Shown here piece after piece: positions 6,712 through 13,954 of a DNA stretch of 13,954 bases. The translations under genes and the position numbers were made by a program. The first letter of the stretch is position 1. Each line of letters begins with the position of its first letter. The notes below the pieces were generated by a model that searched no databases, was not told the DNA's origin, and was given only the letters and a program-made list of their open reading frames with translations. Origin of the DNA: Gemmobacter sp. (GTDB taxonomy: Bacteria > Pseudomonadota > Alphaproteobacteria > Rhodobacterales > Rhodobacteraceae); NCBI GenBank assembly GCA_003509785.1, contig DOMY01000245.1:156-14109 (forward strand), in the 5' to 3' direction.

Positions 6712-6724
6712 TCAGGTTTCCTGA
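6712..6724. promoter_or_regulatory. Perfect 13-bp inverted repeat between kynU and the methyltransferase gene
   Basis: TCAGG (6712-6716) and CCTGA (6720-6724) flank TTT. The site lies in the divergent gap, 83 bases upstream of the kynU start and 80 bases upstream of the methyltransferase start. It may be an operator for either gene. No convincing sigma70 promoter could be placed beside it, so the assignment is tentative. Confidence 0.25.
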
Positions 6725-6803
6725 TTTAATCTTGGGGGACGTTTCTCGGTTGCAAAGTCGCAAATGGCAGGGATTATGCCGCAAGCCAGCGCTTGAGAGG
6801 CCA

Positions 6804-7247
6804 ATGAACCATCTGAAAACCATATTTGACTGGCCGCCCGTCTGGACGCTGGCTGGAATCGGGCTGATCTTCGGCCTCGATCAGATATGGAGTTTGCAAA
6901 ACCACCCCTTGCCCGGTGCTGTCGTGATTCTGGCGGGTGGGCTGCTGATGATGGTGGCGGCCGCACAGATGCTGGCCCTGCGCACCACGGTGAACCCGCG
7001 GGGTCAACCTGCCGTGCTGGTCACGAATGGCGTGTTCCGCCTGTCGCGGAACCCCATCTATCTGGGGGATGCGCTGGTTCTGCTGGGCGTGGTCGTCTGG
7101 CTGGGTGCGCCTTTGGGGCTTTGCGTCGTGGCGGGCTTTGTGGCCGTGATTACACAGCGCTTCATCCTGGCCGAAGAACTGCGCCTTCATGCGCGCTTTG
7201 GTGACGATTTCGCCCATTGGCGCAGCAGGGTGAGGCGCTGGATTTGA
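6804..7247 (+). CDS. Isoprenylcysteine carboxyl methyltransferase (ICMT/PEMT)-like small membrane methyltransferase
   Basis: A 147-residue integral membrane protein with about four membrane segments (roughly 12-30, 38-58, and two within 87-118). The signature is in the C-terminal half: NGVFRLSRNPIYLG (75-88), then EELRLHARFGDDFAHW (124-139) and the ending VRRWI, matching the S-adenosylmethionine-binding core of ICMT/phospholipid methyltransferase-type enzymes. In bacteria the substrates of these proteins are mostly unknown; lipids or small hydrophobic thiols/amines are candidates. The frame is open far upstream, but that part is antisense to kynU. The ATG at 6804 with GAGAGG (6795-6800) just before it is the sensible start, although the three-base spacing is short. 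It ends 148 bases before pntA. Confidence 0.82.
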   Translation: MNHLKTIFDWPPVWTLAGIGLIFGLDQIWSLQNHPLPGAVVILAGGLLMMVAAAQMLALRTTVNPRGQPAVLVTNGVFRLSRNPIYLGDALVLLGVVVWLGAPLGLCVVAGFVAVITQRFILAEELRLHARFGDDFAHWRSRVRRWI

Positions 7248-7266
7248 TGAATACGCATGTGGTATC

Positions 7267-7308
7267 GCAATATTGCCGCATGGCAGAAAGTAGGTTTTGT
7301 AATATTGT
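7267..7308. promoter_or_regulatory. Pair of AATATT-centred sites upstream of pntA
   Basis: A perfect 10-bp palindrome GCAATATTGC (7267-7276) is followed by a related GTAATATTGT (7299-7308), centre to centre 32 bases, about three helical turns. They lie 88-129 bases upstream of the pntA start and just beyond the methyltransferase stop. This is an arrangement that a dimeric regulator could use. A weak promoter (TTGTAA at 7297-7302, TAAACA at 7320-7325, 17-base spacer) overlaps the second site. Regulator unknown. Confidence 0.3.
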
Positions 7309-7395
7309 TGCGCACAGGCTAAACAAGCTGGCGCGCTCGGATGACGAGTTTGGGACAGGCCGCGCCGCAAGGCGCATCAGAACGGGGGAGTAACC

Positions 7396-8970
7396 GTGAA
7401 GATCGGTGCACCGAGAGAGATATATGGTGGAGAGAACCGGGTTGCGATGACGCCTGACTCTGCGCTGCAATTGCAGAAGCTGGGTCATAGCTGCGTGATC
7501 GAGGCCGGGGCAGGGCAGAAGGCCGGTTTTTCGGACGCGGCCTATCTGAAGGCCGGGGTCGAGATCGCCAATACTGCGGCCGACCTGTTTGCTGCCGCCG
7601 ATGTGGTGGTGAAGGTGCGCGGCCCCGAGGCTTCGGAAGTGGAGATGCTCCGCTCCGGCCAGACGCTCATCAGCTTCTTCTGGCCTGCCCAGAACGCCGA
7701 ACTGCTGGAGGCCGCCAAGGCCCGTGGCGCGACTGTGGTGGCCATGGACATGGTGCCGCGGATCAGCCGGGCGCAGAAGATGGATGCGCTGTCCTCGATG
7801 GCGAACATTGCGGGCTATCGCGCGGTGATCGAGGCGGGCAACAACTTTGGCCGCTTCTTCACCGGGCAGGTGACGGCAGCGGGCAAGGTGCCCCCGGCCA
7901 AGGTGCTGATCGTGGGCGCCGGTGTGGCCGGGCTTGCCGCCATCGGCACCTCGACCAGCCTTGGCGCCATCACGCTCGCCTTCGACGTGCGGCCGGAAGT
8001 GGCCGAACAGATTGAATCGATGGGGGCGGAGTTCGTCTATCTCGATTTCGCGGAAAACGCGCAGGATGGTGCGGCGACCGGCGGTTATGCGGCGCCCTCC
8101 AGCCCTGAATTCCGCGAAGCGCAGCTGAAGAAGTTCCGCGAACTGGCACCCGATATCGACATCGTCATCACCACGGCACTGATCCCGGGCCGGCCCGCGC
8201 CGAAGCTCTGGACCGCAGATATGGTGCAGATGATGAAGCCGGGTTCGGTGATCGTCGATCTGGCGGCCGAACGGGGCGGCAACTGCGACCTGACGGTTCC
8301 GGATGAAAAGATCGTGACGGAAAACGGCGTGACCATCGTGGGTTACACCGACTTCCCGTCGCGCATGGCGGCGCAGGCCTCGACGCTGTATTCCACCAAC
8401 ATCCGGCACATGCTGACGGATCTGACGCCGAAGAAGGATGGTGTGATCTTCCACAACATGGAAGATGACGTGATCCGCGGCGCCACGGTGGTGCATGACA
8501 ATGCCATCACCTTCCCGCCGCCGCCGCCCAAGGTTGCAGCCATCGCTGCGCAGAAACCGAAGGAAAAGGCCAAGGAGCTGACGCCGGAAGAAAAGCGCGC
8601 GGCCGAAACCGCTGCATTCAAGACCCAGACCCGCAATCAGGTTGCGATGCTGGTGATCGGCGGCGGGCTGATCCTGCTGGCGGGGCTGTTTGCGCCGGCC
8701 AGCTTCATGTCGCACTTCATCGTCTTCGTGCTGTCGGTCTATGTCGGCGTTCAGGTCATCTGGAACGTGTCGCACAGCCTGCACACGCCGCTGATGGCGG
8801 TGACCAATGCGATTTCGTCGATCATCATTCTGGGCGCGCTGATGCAGATCGGGTCGGGGTCGTTCCTGGTGATCGTGCTGGCGGCGCTGTCGGTGTTCAT
8901 GGCCGGGATCAACATCTTCGGTGGGTTCATGGTCACGCGGCGCATGCTCGCCATGTTCCAGAAGTCGTAA
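7396..8970 (+). CDS. pntA: Proton-translocating NAD(P) transhydrogenase subunit alpha
   Basis: A 524-residue subunit of the inner-membrane enzyme that uses the proton gradient to reduce NADP+ with NADH. Domain I (about 1-375) binds NAD(H): the Rossmann motif GAGVAG is at 174-179, Asp197 follows in AFDVRP, and the mobile loop is GYAAPSSPEFREAQ at 230-243. A proline run (374-378) and a charged linker rich in Lys/Glu lead to four membrane helices (about 415-515) of domain II. It is the fused one-chain alpha form, as in E. coli, not the split PntAA/PntAB of Rhodospirillum rubrum. The start is GTG at 7396, supported by GGGGAG (7385-7390) five bases upstream and by the standard N terminus KIGAPRE. 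A small hairpin with GCAA loop (7362-7375) sits in the leader. pntB follows after ten bases. Confidence 0.97.
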   Translation: MKIGAPREIYGGENRVAMTPDSALQLQKLGHSCVIEAGAGQKAGFSDAAYLKAGVEIANTAADLFAAADVVVKVRGPEASEVEMLRSGQTLISFFWPAQNAELLEAAKARGATVVAMDMVPRISRAQKMDALSSMANIAGYRAVIEAGNNFGRFFTGQVTAAGKVPPAKVLIVGAGVAGLAAIGTSTSLGAITLAFDVRPEVAEQIESMGAEFVYLDFAENAQDGAATGGYAAPSSPEFREAQLKKFRELAPDIDIVITTALIPGRPAPKLWTADMVQMMKPGSVIVDLAAERGGNCDLTVPDEKIVTENGVTIVGYTDFPSRMAAQASTLYSTNIRHMLTDLTPKKDGVIFHNMEDDVIRGATVVHDNAITFPPPPPKVAAIAAQKPKEKAKELTPEEKRAAETAAFKTQTRNQVAMLVIGGGLILLAGLFAPASFMSHFIVFVLSVYVGVQVIWNVSHSLHTPLMAVTNAISSIIILGALMQIGSGSFLVIVLAALSVFMAGINIFGGFMVTRRMLAMFQKS

Positions 8971-8980
8971 GGAGGCAGCC

Positions 8981-10414
8981 ATGGAATTCGGTTTTACCAC
9001 GGCGGCTTACGTCGTAGCGGCAGTTCTGTTCATCCAGTCTCTGGGTGGGCTTTCCGGGCAGGAAAGCGCCAAGCGCGCGGTCTGGTACGGCATTGCGGGC
9101 ATGGCGCTTGCGGTGGCGGCGACTCTGGCAGGCCCGGGTGCGGGCCTGTGGTGGCTTTCGGCCGTGCTGATCATCGGTGGCGGGGCCATCGGTTGGGTCG
9201 TGGCCCAGCGGGTGCAGATGACGGAAATGCCGCAGCTTGTGGCGGCGATGCACAGCCTCGTCGGTCTGGCAGCGGTGTTCATCGGTTTCAACACCCATAT
9301 CGAACTGGTCCGCGTGGCGGGCATGGATGAAGCGGCGAAGGCCGCGCTGGAGGGTTTTGCCGCCGTTGTGGCGCATAAGACCCCGGTGGAAATCTCGATC
9401 CTGCGGGTCGAGACGTTCCTGGGCGTGTTCATCGGCGCGGTGACCTTCACCGGCTCGGTCATTGCCTTTGGCAAACTGGCGGGCAAGGTGGATGGCAAGG
9501 CGAAGAAGCTGCCGGGCGGCCACCTGCTGAACGCAGGCGCGGCGCTGATCTCGGTGCTGCTGCTGCTGGTCTATTTGCAGACCGGATCGACGCTGGCCCT
9601 GCTGGTGATGACGCTGGCGGCATTGTTCATCGGCTATCACCTCATCATGGGCATCGGCGGCGCCGACATGCCGGTGGTGGTGTCGATGCTGAACAGCTAT
9701 TCCGGCTGGGCGGCGGCGGCCATCGGCTTTTCGCTGTCGAATGACCTGCTGATCGTGGTGGGCGCGCTGGTGGGTTCGTCTGGTGCGATCCTCAGCTACA
9801 TCATGTGCAAGGCGATGAACCGCAGCTTCGTGTCGGTGATCCTGGGCGGCTTTGGCGGCACCACCGGCCCGGCGATGGAAGTGACGGGCGAACAGATCGC
9901 GATCGACGCCGATGGCGTGGCCGCGGCGTTGAACGATGCGGATAGCGTCATTATCATCCCGGGCTACGGCATGGCCGTGGCGCAGGCGCAGCAGTCGGTC
10001 AGCGAACTGACCCGCAAGCTGCGTGCCAAGGGCAAGAACGTGCGCTTCGCCATTCACCCGGTTGCGGGTCGTCTGCCCGGGCACATGAACGTGCTGCTGG
10101 CCGAGGCGAAAGTGCCTTACGATATCGTTCTGGAAATGGACGAGATCAACGAGGACTTCCCGAATACGGATGTGGCCATCGTCATCGGTTCGAACGACAT
10201 CGTGAACCCGGCGGCGCAGGAAGACCCGAACAGCCCCATCGCCGGCATGCCGGTGCTGGAATGCTGGAAGGCGAAACAGGTGTTCGTGTCGAAACGCGGG
10301 CAGGGCACCGGCTATTCCGGCATCGAGAACCCGCTGTTCTACAAAGAGAACACCCGGATGTTCTATGGCGATGCCAAGAAAAGCATCGACGCGCTGCTGC
10401 CGATGATCGACTGA
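8981..10414 (+). CDS. pntB: Proton-translocating NAD(P) transhydrogenase subunit beta
   Basis: A 477-residue partner of PntA. The N-terminal ~280 residues are multi-pass membrane domain II and include His91 (AAMHSLVGLAA), at the same number as the proton-channel histidine of the E. coli beta subunit. The C-terminal domain III (about 300-477) binds NADP(H): GYGMAVAQAQ at 328-337, HPVAGRLPGHMNVLLAEA at 359-376, and KRGQGTGYSG at 438-447. The start at 8981 has GGAGG (8971-8975) right after the pntA stop and a five-base spacer, so the two are one operon and probably coupled in translation. An upstream in-frame extension to 8921 overlaps pntA and is rejected. A strong terminator follows 20 bases after the stop. 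Confidence 0.97.
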   Translation: MEFGFTTAAYVVAAVLFIQSLGGLSGQESAKRAVWYGIAGMALAVAATLAGPGAGLWWLSAVLIIGGGAIGWVVAQRVQMTEMPQLVAAMHSLVGLAAVFIGFNTHIELVRVAGMDEAAKAALEGFAAVVAHKTPVEISILRVETFLGVFIGAVTFTGSVIAFGKLAGKVDGKAKKLPGGHLLNAGAALISVLLLLVYLQTGSTLALLVMTLAALFIGYHLIMGIGGADMPVVVSMLNSYSGWAAAAIGFSLSNDLLIVVGALVGSSGAILSYIMCKAMNRSFVSVILGGFGGTTGPAMEVTGEQIAIDADGVAAALNDADSVIIIPGYGMAVAQAQQSVSELTRKLRAKGKNVRFAIHPVAGRLPGHMNVLLAEAKVPYDIVLEMDEINEDFPNTDVAIVIGSNDIVNPAAQEDPNSPIAGMPVLECWKAKQVFVSKRGQGTGYSGIENPLFYKENTRMFYGDAKKSIDALLPMID

Positions 10415-10434
10415 CAGCTGACCGTATCAAACAG

Positions 10435-10465
10435 AAGGCCCCATGGAAAATCCATGGGGCCTTTT
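10435..10465 (+). terminator. Rho-independent terminator of the pntAB operon
   Basis: A perfect 13-bp stem pairs 10435-10447 with 10451-10463 (core GGCCCCATGGA with TCCATGGGGCC) across an AAA loop, ending in TTTT. The left arm begins with AA, so the structure is symmetric and could work in both directions. Confidence 0.9.
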
Positions 10466-10513
10466 GCATGGCGATGACCCCGGTACCAGTTTTCCGGGCA
10501 AGAATGTGGCCCT

Positions 10514-10543
10514 GTTGCAAGTATCCCAAAGTATGCCCGCAAC
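10514..10543. promoter_or_regulatory. Tandem decamer repeat in the DUF3422 upstream region
   Basis: AAGTATCCCA (10519-10528) is followed directly by AAGTATGCCC (10529-10538), eight of ten bases alike, one helical turn apart. The pair is framed by GTTGC (10514-10518) and GCAAC (10539-10543). It lies 78-107 bases before the DUF3422 start, where a regulator could bind. No convincing -35/-10 pair was found in this 206-base gap. Confidence 0.22.
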
Positions 10544-10620
10544 CGGCTGTTTTGATTGAAAAACACAGTAGCGCCACGCCAGATCGGCGTTATGCAGGGA
10601 TCAGAGCCGGAGCCCGCCAC

Positions 10621-11904
10621 ATGACCCAGATCCCAGACCACCCGCTGCGCTATGCCCTTGTGAACGAACTGCACGCGCGGCCTTTCCCCATTCTGCAGGC
10701 GCCCTGCACAGCTGCCTATGTGGCGATCAAGGAACCTGTCGACGCCGCCAACCGTGACCGCGCCGCCGACCGGGCGCATCTGCTGGCGTTGCTGGATCGC
10801 TACGGTTCGGCGCATCCACAGCCGGGGGCCACGCATTTTTCCGGCCCCATCGGCCGGGCAGAGCTGAAATGGGAAAGCCATACAGAATTCGTGGCCTATT
10901 CCGGCTTCTCGCCCGGTCTGTCCGACCGGCCTTTTGATCCGATCGAGGCAGAGGTCTTCCCCGAAGACTGGCTGGTTGCGGCGCCGGGGCGGCGTCTTGC
11001 CTCTGTCCTGATCCGGGTCGAACTTTTGCCGGATGACATGGCATTGGTTGGCCAGAAGCTGGACAGCTGGTTCGTGGCCGAAAGCCTGGCCGTGGCCTGG
11101 GTGCTGGATCGTTCGGCGATGGTGGCTGGTGATTTCCGCATCGACCCGGCAGGCCATCTGCGCTTTGCCGTTTTCGTCCGCCCCGGCACCGGCGCGCGGC
11201 GGGTGGGCCGCATCGTGCAGCGGCTGTGCGAGGTGGAAACCTATCGCGCCATGTCGATGCTGGGGCTGATGCGCACCCGTGATCTATCAGAGCGGCTGAA
11301 TGCGCTGGATCCGAAACTGTCGGCGCTGGTGTCCGGCCTCGATGGGCAGGCGCAATCTGCCGAAGCGGCGCTGCATGATCTGCTGGCCATCTCGGCAGAG
11401 CTGGAAAGCCTCGCCGTACGCTATTCCTTCCGCTTCGGCGCAACCGCTGCCTATGAGGCCATCGTGAACCAGCGCATCGACGTGCTGCGCGAAGAACGGC
11501 TGGAAGGGCGGCAGACCTTTGCCGAATTCATGATGCGTCGCTACGATCCGGCGATGCGCACCGTGAAATCGGCCGAAGCGCGGCTCAAGACCATGGCCGA
11601 ACGGGCGCAGCGTGCGGCCGAACTGCTGCGCACCCGGGTGGATGTAGAGCGCAGCGCGCAAAACCAGCGCCTGCTGGAAAGCATGGATCGCCGCGCCGAC
11701 ATGCAGCTGCGCCTGCAACATACGGTCGAAGGGCTGTCGGTGGTGGCCATCAGCTATTACGCCGTCAGCCTGGCGGCCTATGCCACTTATCCACTGGCGA
11801 AACTGGCGCATCTGTCGAAAGAGATGCTGACCGCGCTCCTGGTGCTGCCGGTGATCGGTGGCGTCTGGCTGATGATCCGCCGCATCCGCAAGGCGATGCA
11901 CTGA
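10621..11904 (+). CDS. DUF3422 family membrane-anchored protein
   Basis: A 427-residue protein whose N terminus (HPLRYALVNELHARPFP) and overall plan match DUF3422, a family found mainly in alpha- and other proteobacteria and without an established function. The first ~240 residues look like a soluble domain. About 255-365 is highly charged and helical, rich in Arg/Glu/Ala heptad-like spacing, and likely a coiled coil. Two C-terminal membrane helices follow (about 372-393 and 403-419), with a positive tail RRIRKAMH suggesting a cytoplasmic C terminus. The frame runs upstream into pntB, but the ATG at 10621 with GGAG (10609-10612) eight bases before it is the fitting start. It is separated from pntAB by a terminator, so it is a single-gene unit. 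Confidence 0.85.
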   Translation: MTQIPDHPLRYALVNELHARPFPILQAPCTAAYVAIKEPVDAANRDRAADRAHLLALLDRYGSAHPQPGATHFSGPIGRAELKWESHTEFVAYSGFSPGLSDRPFDPIEAEVFPEDWLVAAPGRRLASVLIRVELLPDDMALVGQKLDSWFVAESLAVAWVLDRSAMVAGDFRIDPAGHLRFAVFVRPGTGARRVGRIVQRLCEVETYRAMSMLGLMRTRDLSERLNALDPKLSALVSGLDGQAQSAEAALHDLLAISAELESLAVRYSFRFGATAAYEAIVNQRIDVLREERLEGRQTFAEFMMRRYDPAMRTVKSAEARLKTMAERAQRAAELLRTRVDVERSAQNQRLLESMDRRADMQLRLQHTVEGLSVVAISYYAVSLAAYATYPLAKLAHLSKEMLTALLVLPVIGGVWLMIRRIRKAMH

Positions 11905-11930
11905 AGTCAGGGCATCCTTGCCCCCTTTAT

Positions 11931-11996
11931 CTTGGCGCAAATATCCTCGGGGGGTGAATGGGCCAGAGGCCCAGAGGGGGGCAGACAGCCCCCCTT
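11931..11996. terminator. Two-hairpin 3'-end element, copy B (convergent junction)
   Basis: CTTGGC (11931-11936) and AAATA are followed by hairpin 1, TGGGCC (11959-11964) with GGCCCA (11968-11973) across AGA. Hairpin 2 pairs GGGGGGC (11976-11982) with GCCCCCC (11988-11994) across a five-base loop. Same orientation, layout and second stem as the copy at 666-730. It lies between the converging DUF3422 and ABC permease genes, ending four bases before the permease stop codon, and probably terminates both. Confidence 0.6.
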
Positions 11997-11999
11997 CGC

Positions 12000-12920
12000 T
12001 TACCGACCGCGCACCCGCGGGTCCAGCGCATCGCGCAGCCCGTCACCGATGTAGTTCACGCTCAACACGGTCAGCGAAATCGCAAGCCCGGGCCAGACCA
12101 CACGTTCGGGATAGGTGCGGATCGCGTCGATGCCATCATAGAGCAGCCGCCCCCATGTCGGGAAATCCGGCGGAAAGCCGAGGCCCAGAAAGCTCAGCAC
12201 CGATTCCGTGATGATCGCGGCGGCGATGCCCAAGGTGGCAGCCACCAGCACGGGGGACAACACATTGGGCAGGATGTGGCGCAGAATGATCCGGCGGTTG
12301 GGGGCGCCGATGGAGCGGGCCGCCAGTACGAATTCACGCTCTTTCAGCGCCAGAACTTCGCCCCGCACCACACGCGCCGCCTGCATCCAGCTGGTCACGC
12401 CGATCGCCAGCACGATCAGCAGGAAGGTGCCCAGCCGGGGGCCCAGCACGGTGGCGACAGACTCGGAAAACAGCATGACCATGACCAGCAGCAGGGGCAG
12501 CAAGGGCAGCGCCAGGAACAGATCGGTCAGCCGCATCAGCAGCCCGTCAATCCGGCTGAAAAAACCCGCCAGAACGCCGATGGTGGTGCCGATGCAGACG
12601 GCCACCAGCATGGCCACCAGTCCGACCGCCAGCGAGATGCGCCCGCCGAACATCATCCGGGCCAGCATGTCGCGCCCCAGCTGATCTGTGCCCATCGGAT
12701 CGGCAAGGCTGGGCGGCAGGTTCCGCATCTTGAACATCTTCACCGTATTCGGCTCGATGAAATTCGGGTCGATCCGCCAGACCAGCGGGCCGATCACCAC
12801 AAAGACCACCAATGTCAGCAGCAGGACCAGCGCCGCCATGGCACCCTTGTGCTGGCGGAACTGCGCCCAGACATCGTGCCACTGGCTGTGGGGTTTCTGG
12901 ATCTTGATCGTATCAGTCAT
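12000..12920 (-). CDS. ABC transporter permease, oligopeptide/dipeptide type (DppC/OppC-like)
   Basis: A 306-residue inner-membrane permease with about six helices. Diagnostic features are GTDQLGRDMLARMM at 77-90, the EAA cytoplasmic loop around 188-220 (ARSIGAPNRRIILRHILPN) that contacts the ATPase, and the C-terminal LGLGFPPDFPTWG (245-257) and GDGLRDALDPRVRGR ending. The frame extends 14 codons further (to 12962), but that part lies within the upstream permease gene. The ATG at 12920 forms ATGACTGA with that gene's stop, an 8-bp overlap implying translational coupling. Substrates of the family are peptides, but also opines, nickel or sugars; nothing here decides. ATP-binding subunits are not found downstream, because the next gene is convergent. 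They must lie elsewhere or upstream beyond the window. Confidence 0.94.
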   Translation of the reverse strand: MTDTIKIQKPHSQWHDVWAQFRQHKGAMAALVLLLTLVVFVVIGPLVWRIDPNFIEPNTVKMFKMRNLPPSLADPMGTDQLGRDMLARMMFGGRISLAVGLVAMLVAVCIGTTIGVLAGFFSRIDGLLMRLTDLFLALPLLPLLLVMVMLFSESVATVLGPRLGTFLLIVLAIGVTSWMQAARVVRGEVLALKEREFVLAARSIGAPNRRIILRHILPNVLSPVLVAATLGIAAAIITESVLSFLGLGFPPDFPTWGRLLYDGIDAIRTYPERVVWPGLAISLTVLSVNYIGDGLRDALDPRVRGR

Positions 12921-13920
12921 AGCGGATCCGCGGGTCAAGCATACCATAGAGGATATCGGCAATCAGGTTGAAGCCGACGATCAGCACGGCAAAGATGAAG
13001 GTGATGGTCTGCACCGTGGGCAGATCGCTGACATGGATGGCACCGATCAGCGCAGCACCTATGCCGTTGATCTTGAAGATCTGCTCGGTCACGATGGCGC
13101 CACCGAACACCGTGGGCAGACCCAGCGCGATCACGGTGACGACCGGGATCAGCGAATTGCGCAGCACATGTTTCAGAACCACGACACGTTCGGTCAGGCC
13201 TTTTGCCCGCGCCGTGCGCACATAATCCTGGCCCAGGTTTTCCAGCATGGAGGACCGTGTATAGCGGCTGATCTCGGCGGCGTTGAACAGGGCCAGCACC
13301 GTGACGGGCAGGGCCATCTGCATGACCATCTTGTAGAAGCTGGCCCAGTCGGTCACCTGCAGGTTGGTGTCGAAGATGGTGGGAAACCAGCCCAGCTTGA
13401 CCGAAAAGATCAGGATCAGCAGGTTGCCGGTGAAGAATGTCGGCACCGAAAAGCCTGCCATGGCAAAGAAGGTGCCTGCCTGATCGAACCAGCTGTATTG
13501 CCGGTAGGCAGAATAGATGCCGATGGGCAGCGCGATCAGCACGCCGATGGCATAGGCGGTGCCCACCACGGTCAGCGTCTGCGGCAGGCGCTGGCCGATG
13601 ATCTGGAACACCGGCACCTTGGACTGCCACGAGATGATGCGCTGCGCGCCATCCGCAAAGTTCGTGCCGAACATGGCATCGAACATGTATTGGGGTTCAA
13701 CTATGAAAAACTGTTTCAGCCAAAGCACATAGCGCACCATGACCGGCTGGTCCGCGCCCATCGCCTCGATCATCTTGCGGCGGATTTCAGGTGGCACAGT
13801 CAGCGGAATATCGGACATCGGGCTGCCCGGTGCGAAATCGACCAGCAGGAAGATCACCAGACTGATGAGAAGAAGGGTGGGGATTGCGGTCAGCAATCGC
13901 CGGATGGTGAAAGTCAGCAT
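12913..13920 (-). CDS. ABC transporter permease, oligopeptide/dipeptide type (DppB/OppB-like)
   Basis: A 335-residue inner-membrane permease. The N terminus MLTFTIRRLLTAIPTLLLISLVIF is the standard first helix of DppB/OppB proteins, followed by the periplasmic DFAPGSP. Later helices lie at about 116-136, 150-175, 200-215, 255-275 and 303-325. The EAA loop is at about 216-252 (GQDYVRTARAKGLTERVVVLKH). It ends with ADILYGMLDPRIRYD. An insertion around 75-105 before the main membrane domain gives a larger periplasmic segment than in short homologues, a variant common in peptide-type DppB proteins. The ribosome binding site is weak (a GGGGG stretch before CCC-ATG). Only 34 bases remain upstream, where a substrate-binding protein gene usually precedes such permeases. 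It overlaps the next permease gene by 8 bp. Confidence 0.94.
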   Translation of the reverse strand: MLTFTIRRLLTAIPTLLLISLVIFLLVDFAPGSPMSDIPLTVPPEIRRKMIEAMGADQPVMVRYVLWLKQFFIVEPQYMFDAMFGTNFADGAQRIISWQSKVPVFQIIGQRLPQTLTVVGTAYAIGVLIALPIGIYSAYRQYSWFDQAGTFFAMAGFSVPTFFTGNLLILIFSVKLGWFPTIFDTNLQVTDWASFYKMVMQMALPVTVLALFNAAEISRYTRSSMLENLGQDYVRTARAKGLTERVVVLKHVLRNSLIPVVTVIALGLPTVFGGAIVTEQIFKINGIGAALIGAIHVSDLPTVQTITFIFAVLIVGFNLIADILYGMLDPRIRYD

Positions 13921-13954
13921 GGGCCCCCGCGATTTTTGCTTTTATGGCTGACGG

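Noticed and set aside
7162..9000. A 612-codon minus-strand open frame opposite pntA
   Set aside because: His/Arg/Asp-rich antisense artefact; pntA on the plus strand is full length with all family motifs.
8933..10084. A 383-codon minus-strand open frame opposite pntB
   Set aside because: Same kind of His/Arg/Gln-rich antisense artefact; pntB is intact.
11958..12971. A 337-codon plus-strand open frame opposite the ABC permease
   Set aside because: Gln/His/Asp-rich shadow of membrane helices; the minus-strand permease has all family signatures.

Overview
The window reads as ordinary chromosome from a high-GC alphaproteobacterium, most likely a member of the Rhodobacterales (Rhodobacteraceae). 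The grounds are codon usage rich in G and C at the third position, the gene families present (DUF3422, an RTX protein, a long PntA, an alphaproteobacterial-style L,D-transpeptidase), and a G/C-rich 3'-end repeat of a kind common in that family. This assignment is inference; there is no rRNA or other marker in the window. No tRNA, rRNA, CRISPR array, insertion sequence or phage gene was seen, and no gap between genes exceeds about 215 bases.

Layout from left to right. The 3' end of a flavin-containing monooxygenase-like gene (+) enters from the left edge. It converges on a 608-residue RTX calcium-binding protein (-) whose N-terminal part looks like a seven-fold propeller. Next comes a small exported DUF305 protein (-), which appears to be driven by a CueR/HmrR-type copper promoter. 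A gamma-glutamyl-GABA hydrolase-like class I amidotransferase (+) is divergent from it and ends at a strong hairpin terminator. An L,D-transpeptidase lipoprotein (-) and kynureninase (-) follow. Divergent from kynureninase lie a small membrane methyltransferase of the isoprenylcysteine methyltransferase type (+), then pntA-pntB (+, proton-translocating transhydrogenase) with a textbook terminator, and a DUF3422 membrane-anchored protein (+). The right end holds two oligopeptide/dipeptide-type ABC permeases (-), overlapping by 8 bp. They are the partial view of an operon that continues past the right edge.

The genes are mostly independent housekeeping or accessory units. The only clear operons are pntAB and the two ABC permeases. 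The most informative non-coding signals are a copper-type MerR operator/promoter upstream of the DUF305 gene and two related two-hairpin elements at two of the three convergent gene junctions. There is also a nested hairpin in the RTX leader and small palindromes upstream of pntA and kynU. I do not see a wholly new multi-gene system; the copper-DUF305 link and the propeller-RTX fusion are the best leads.
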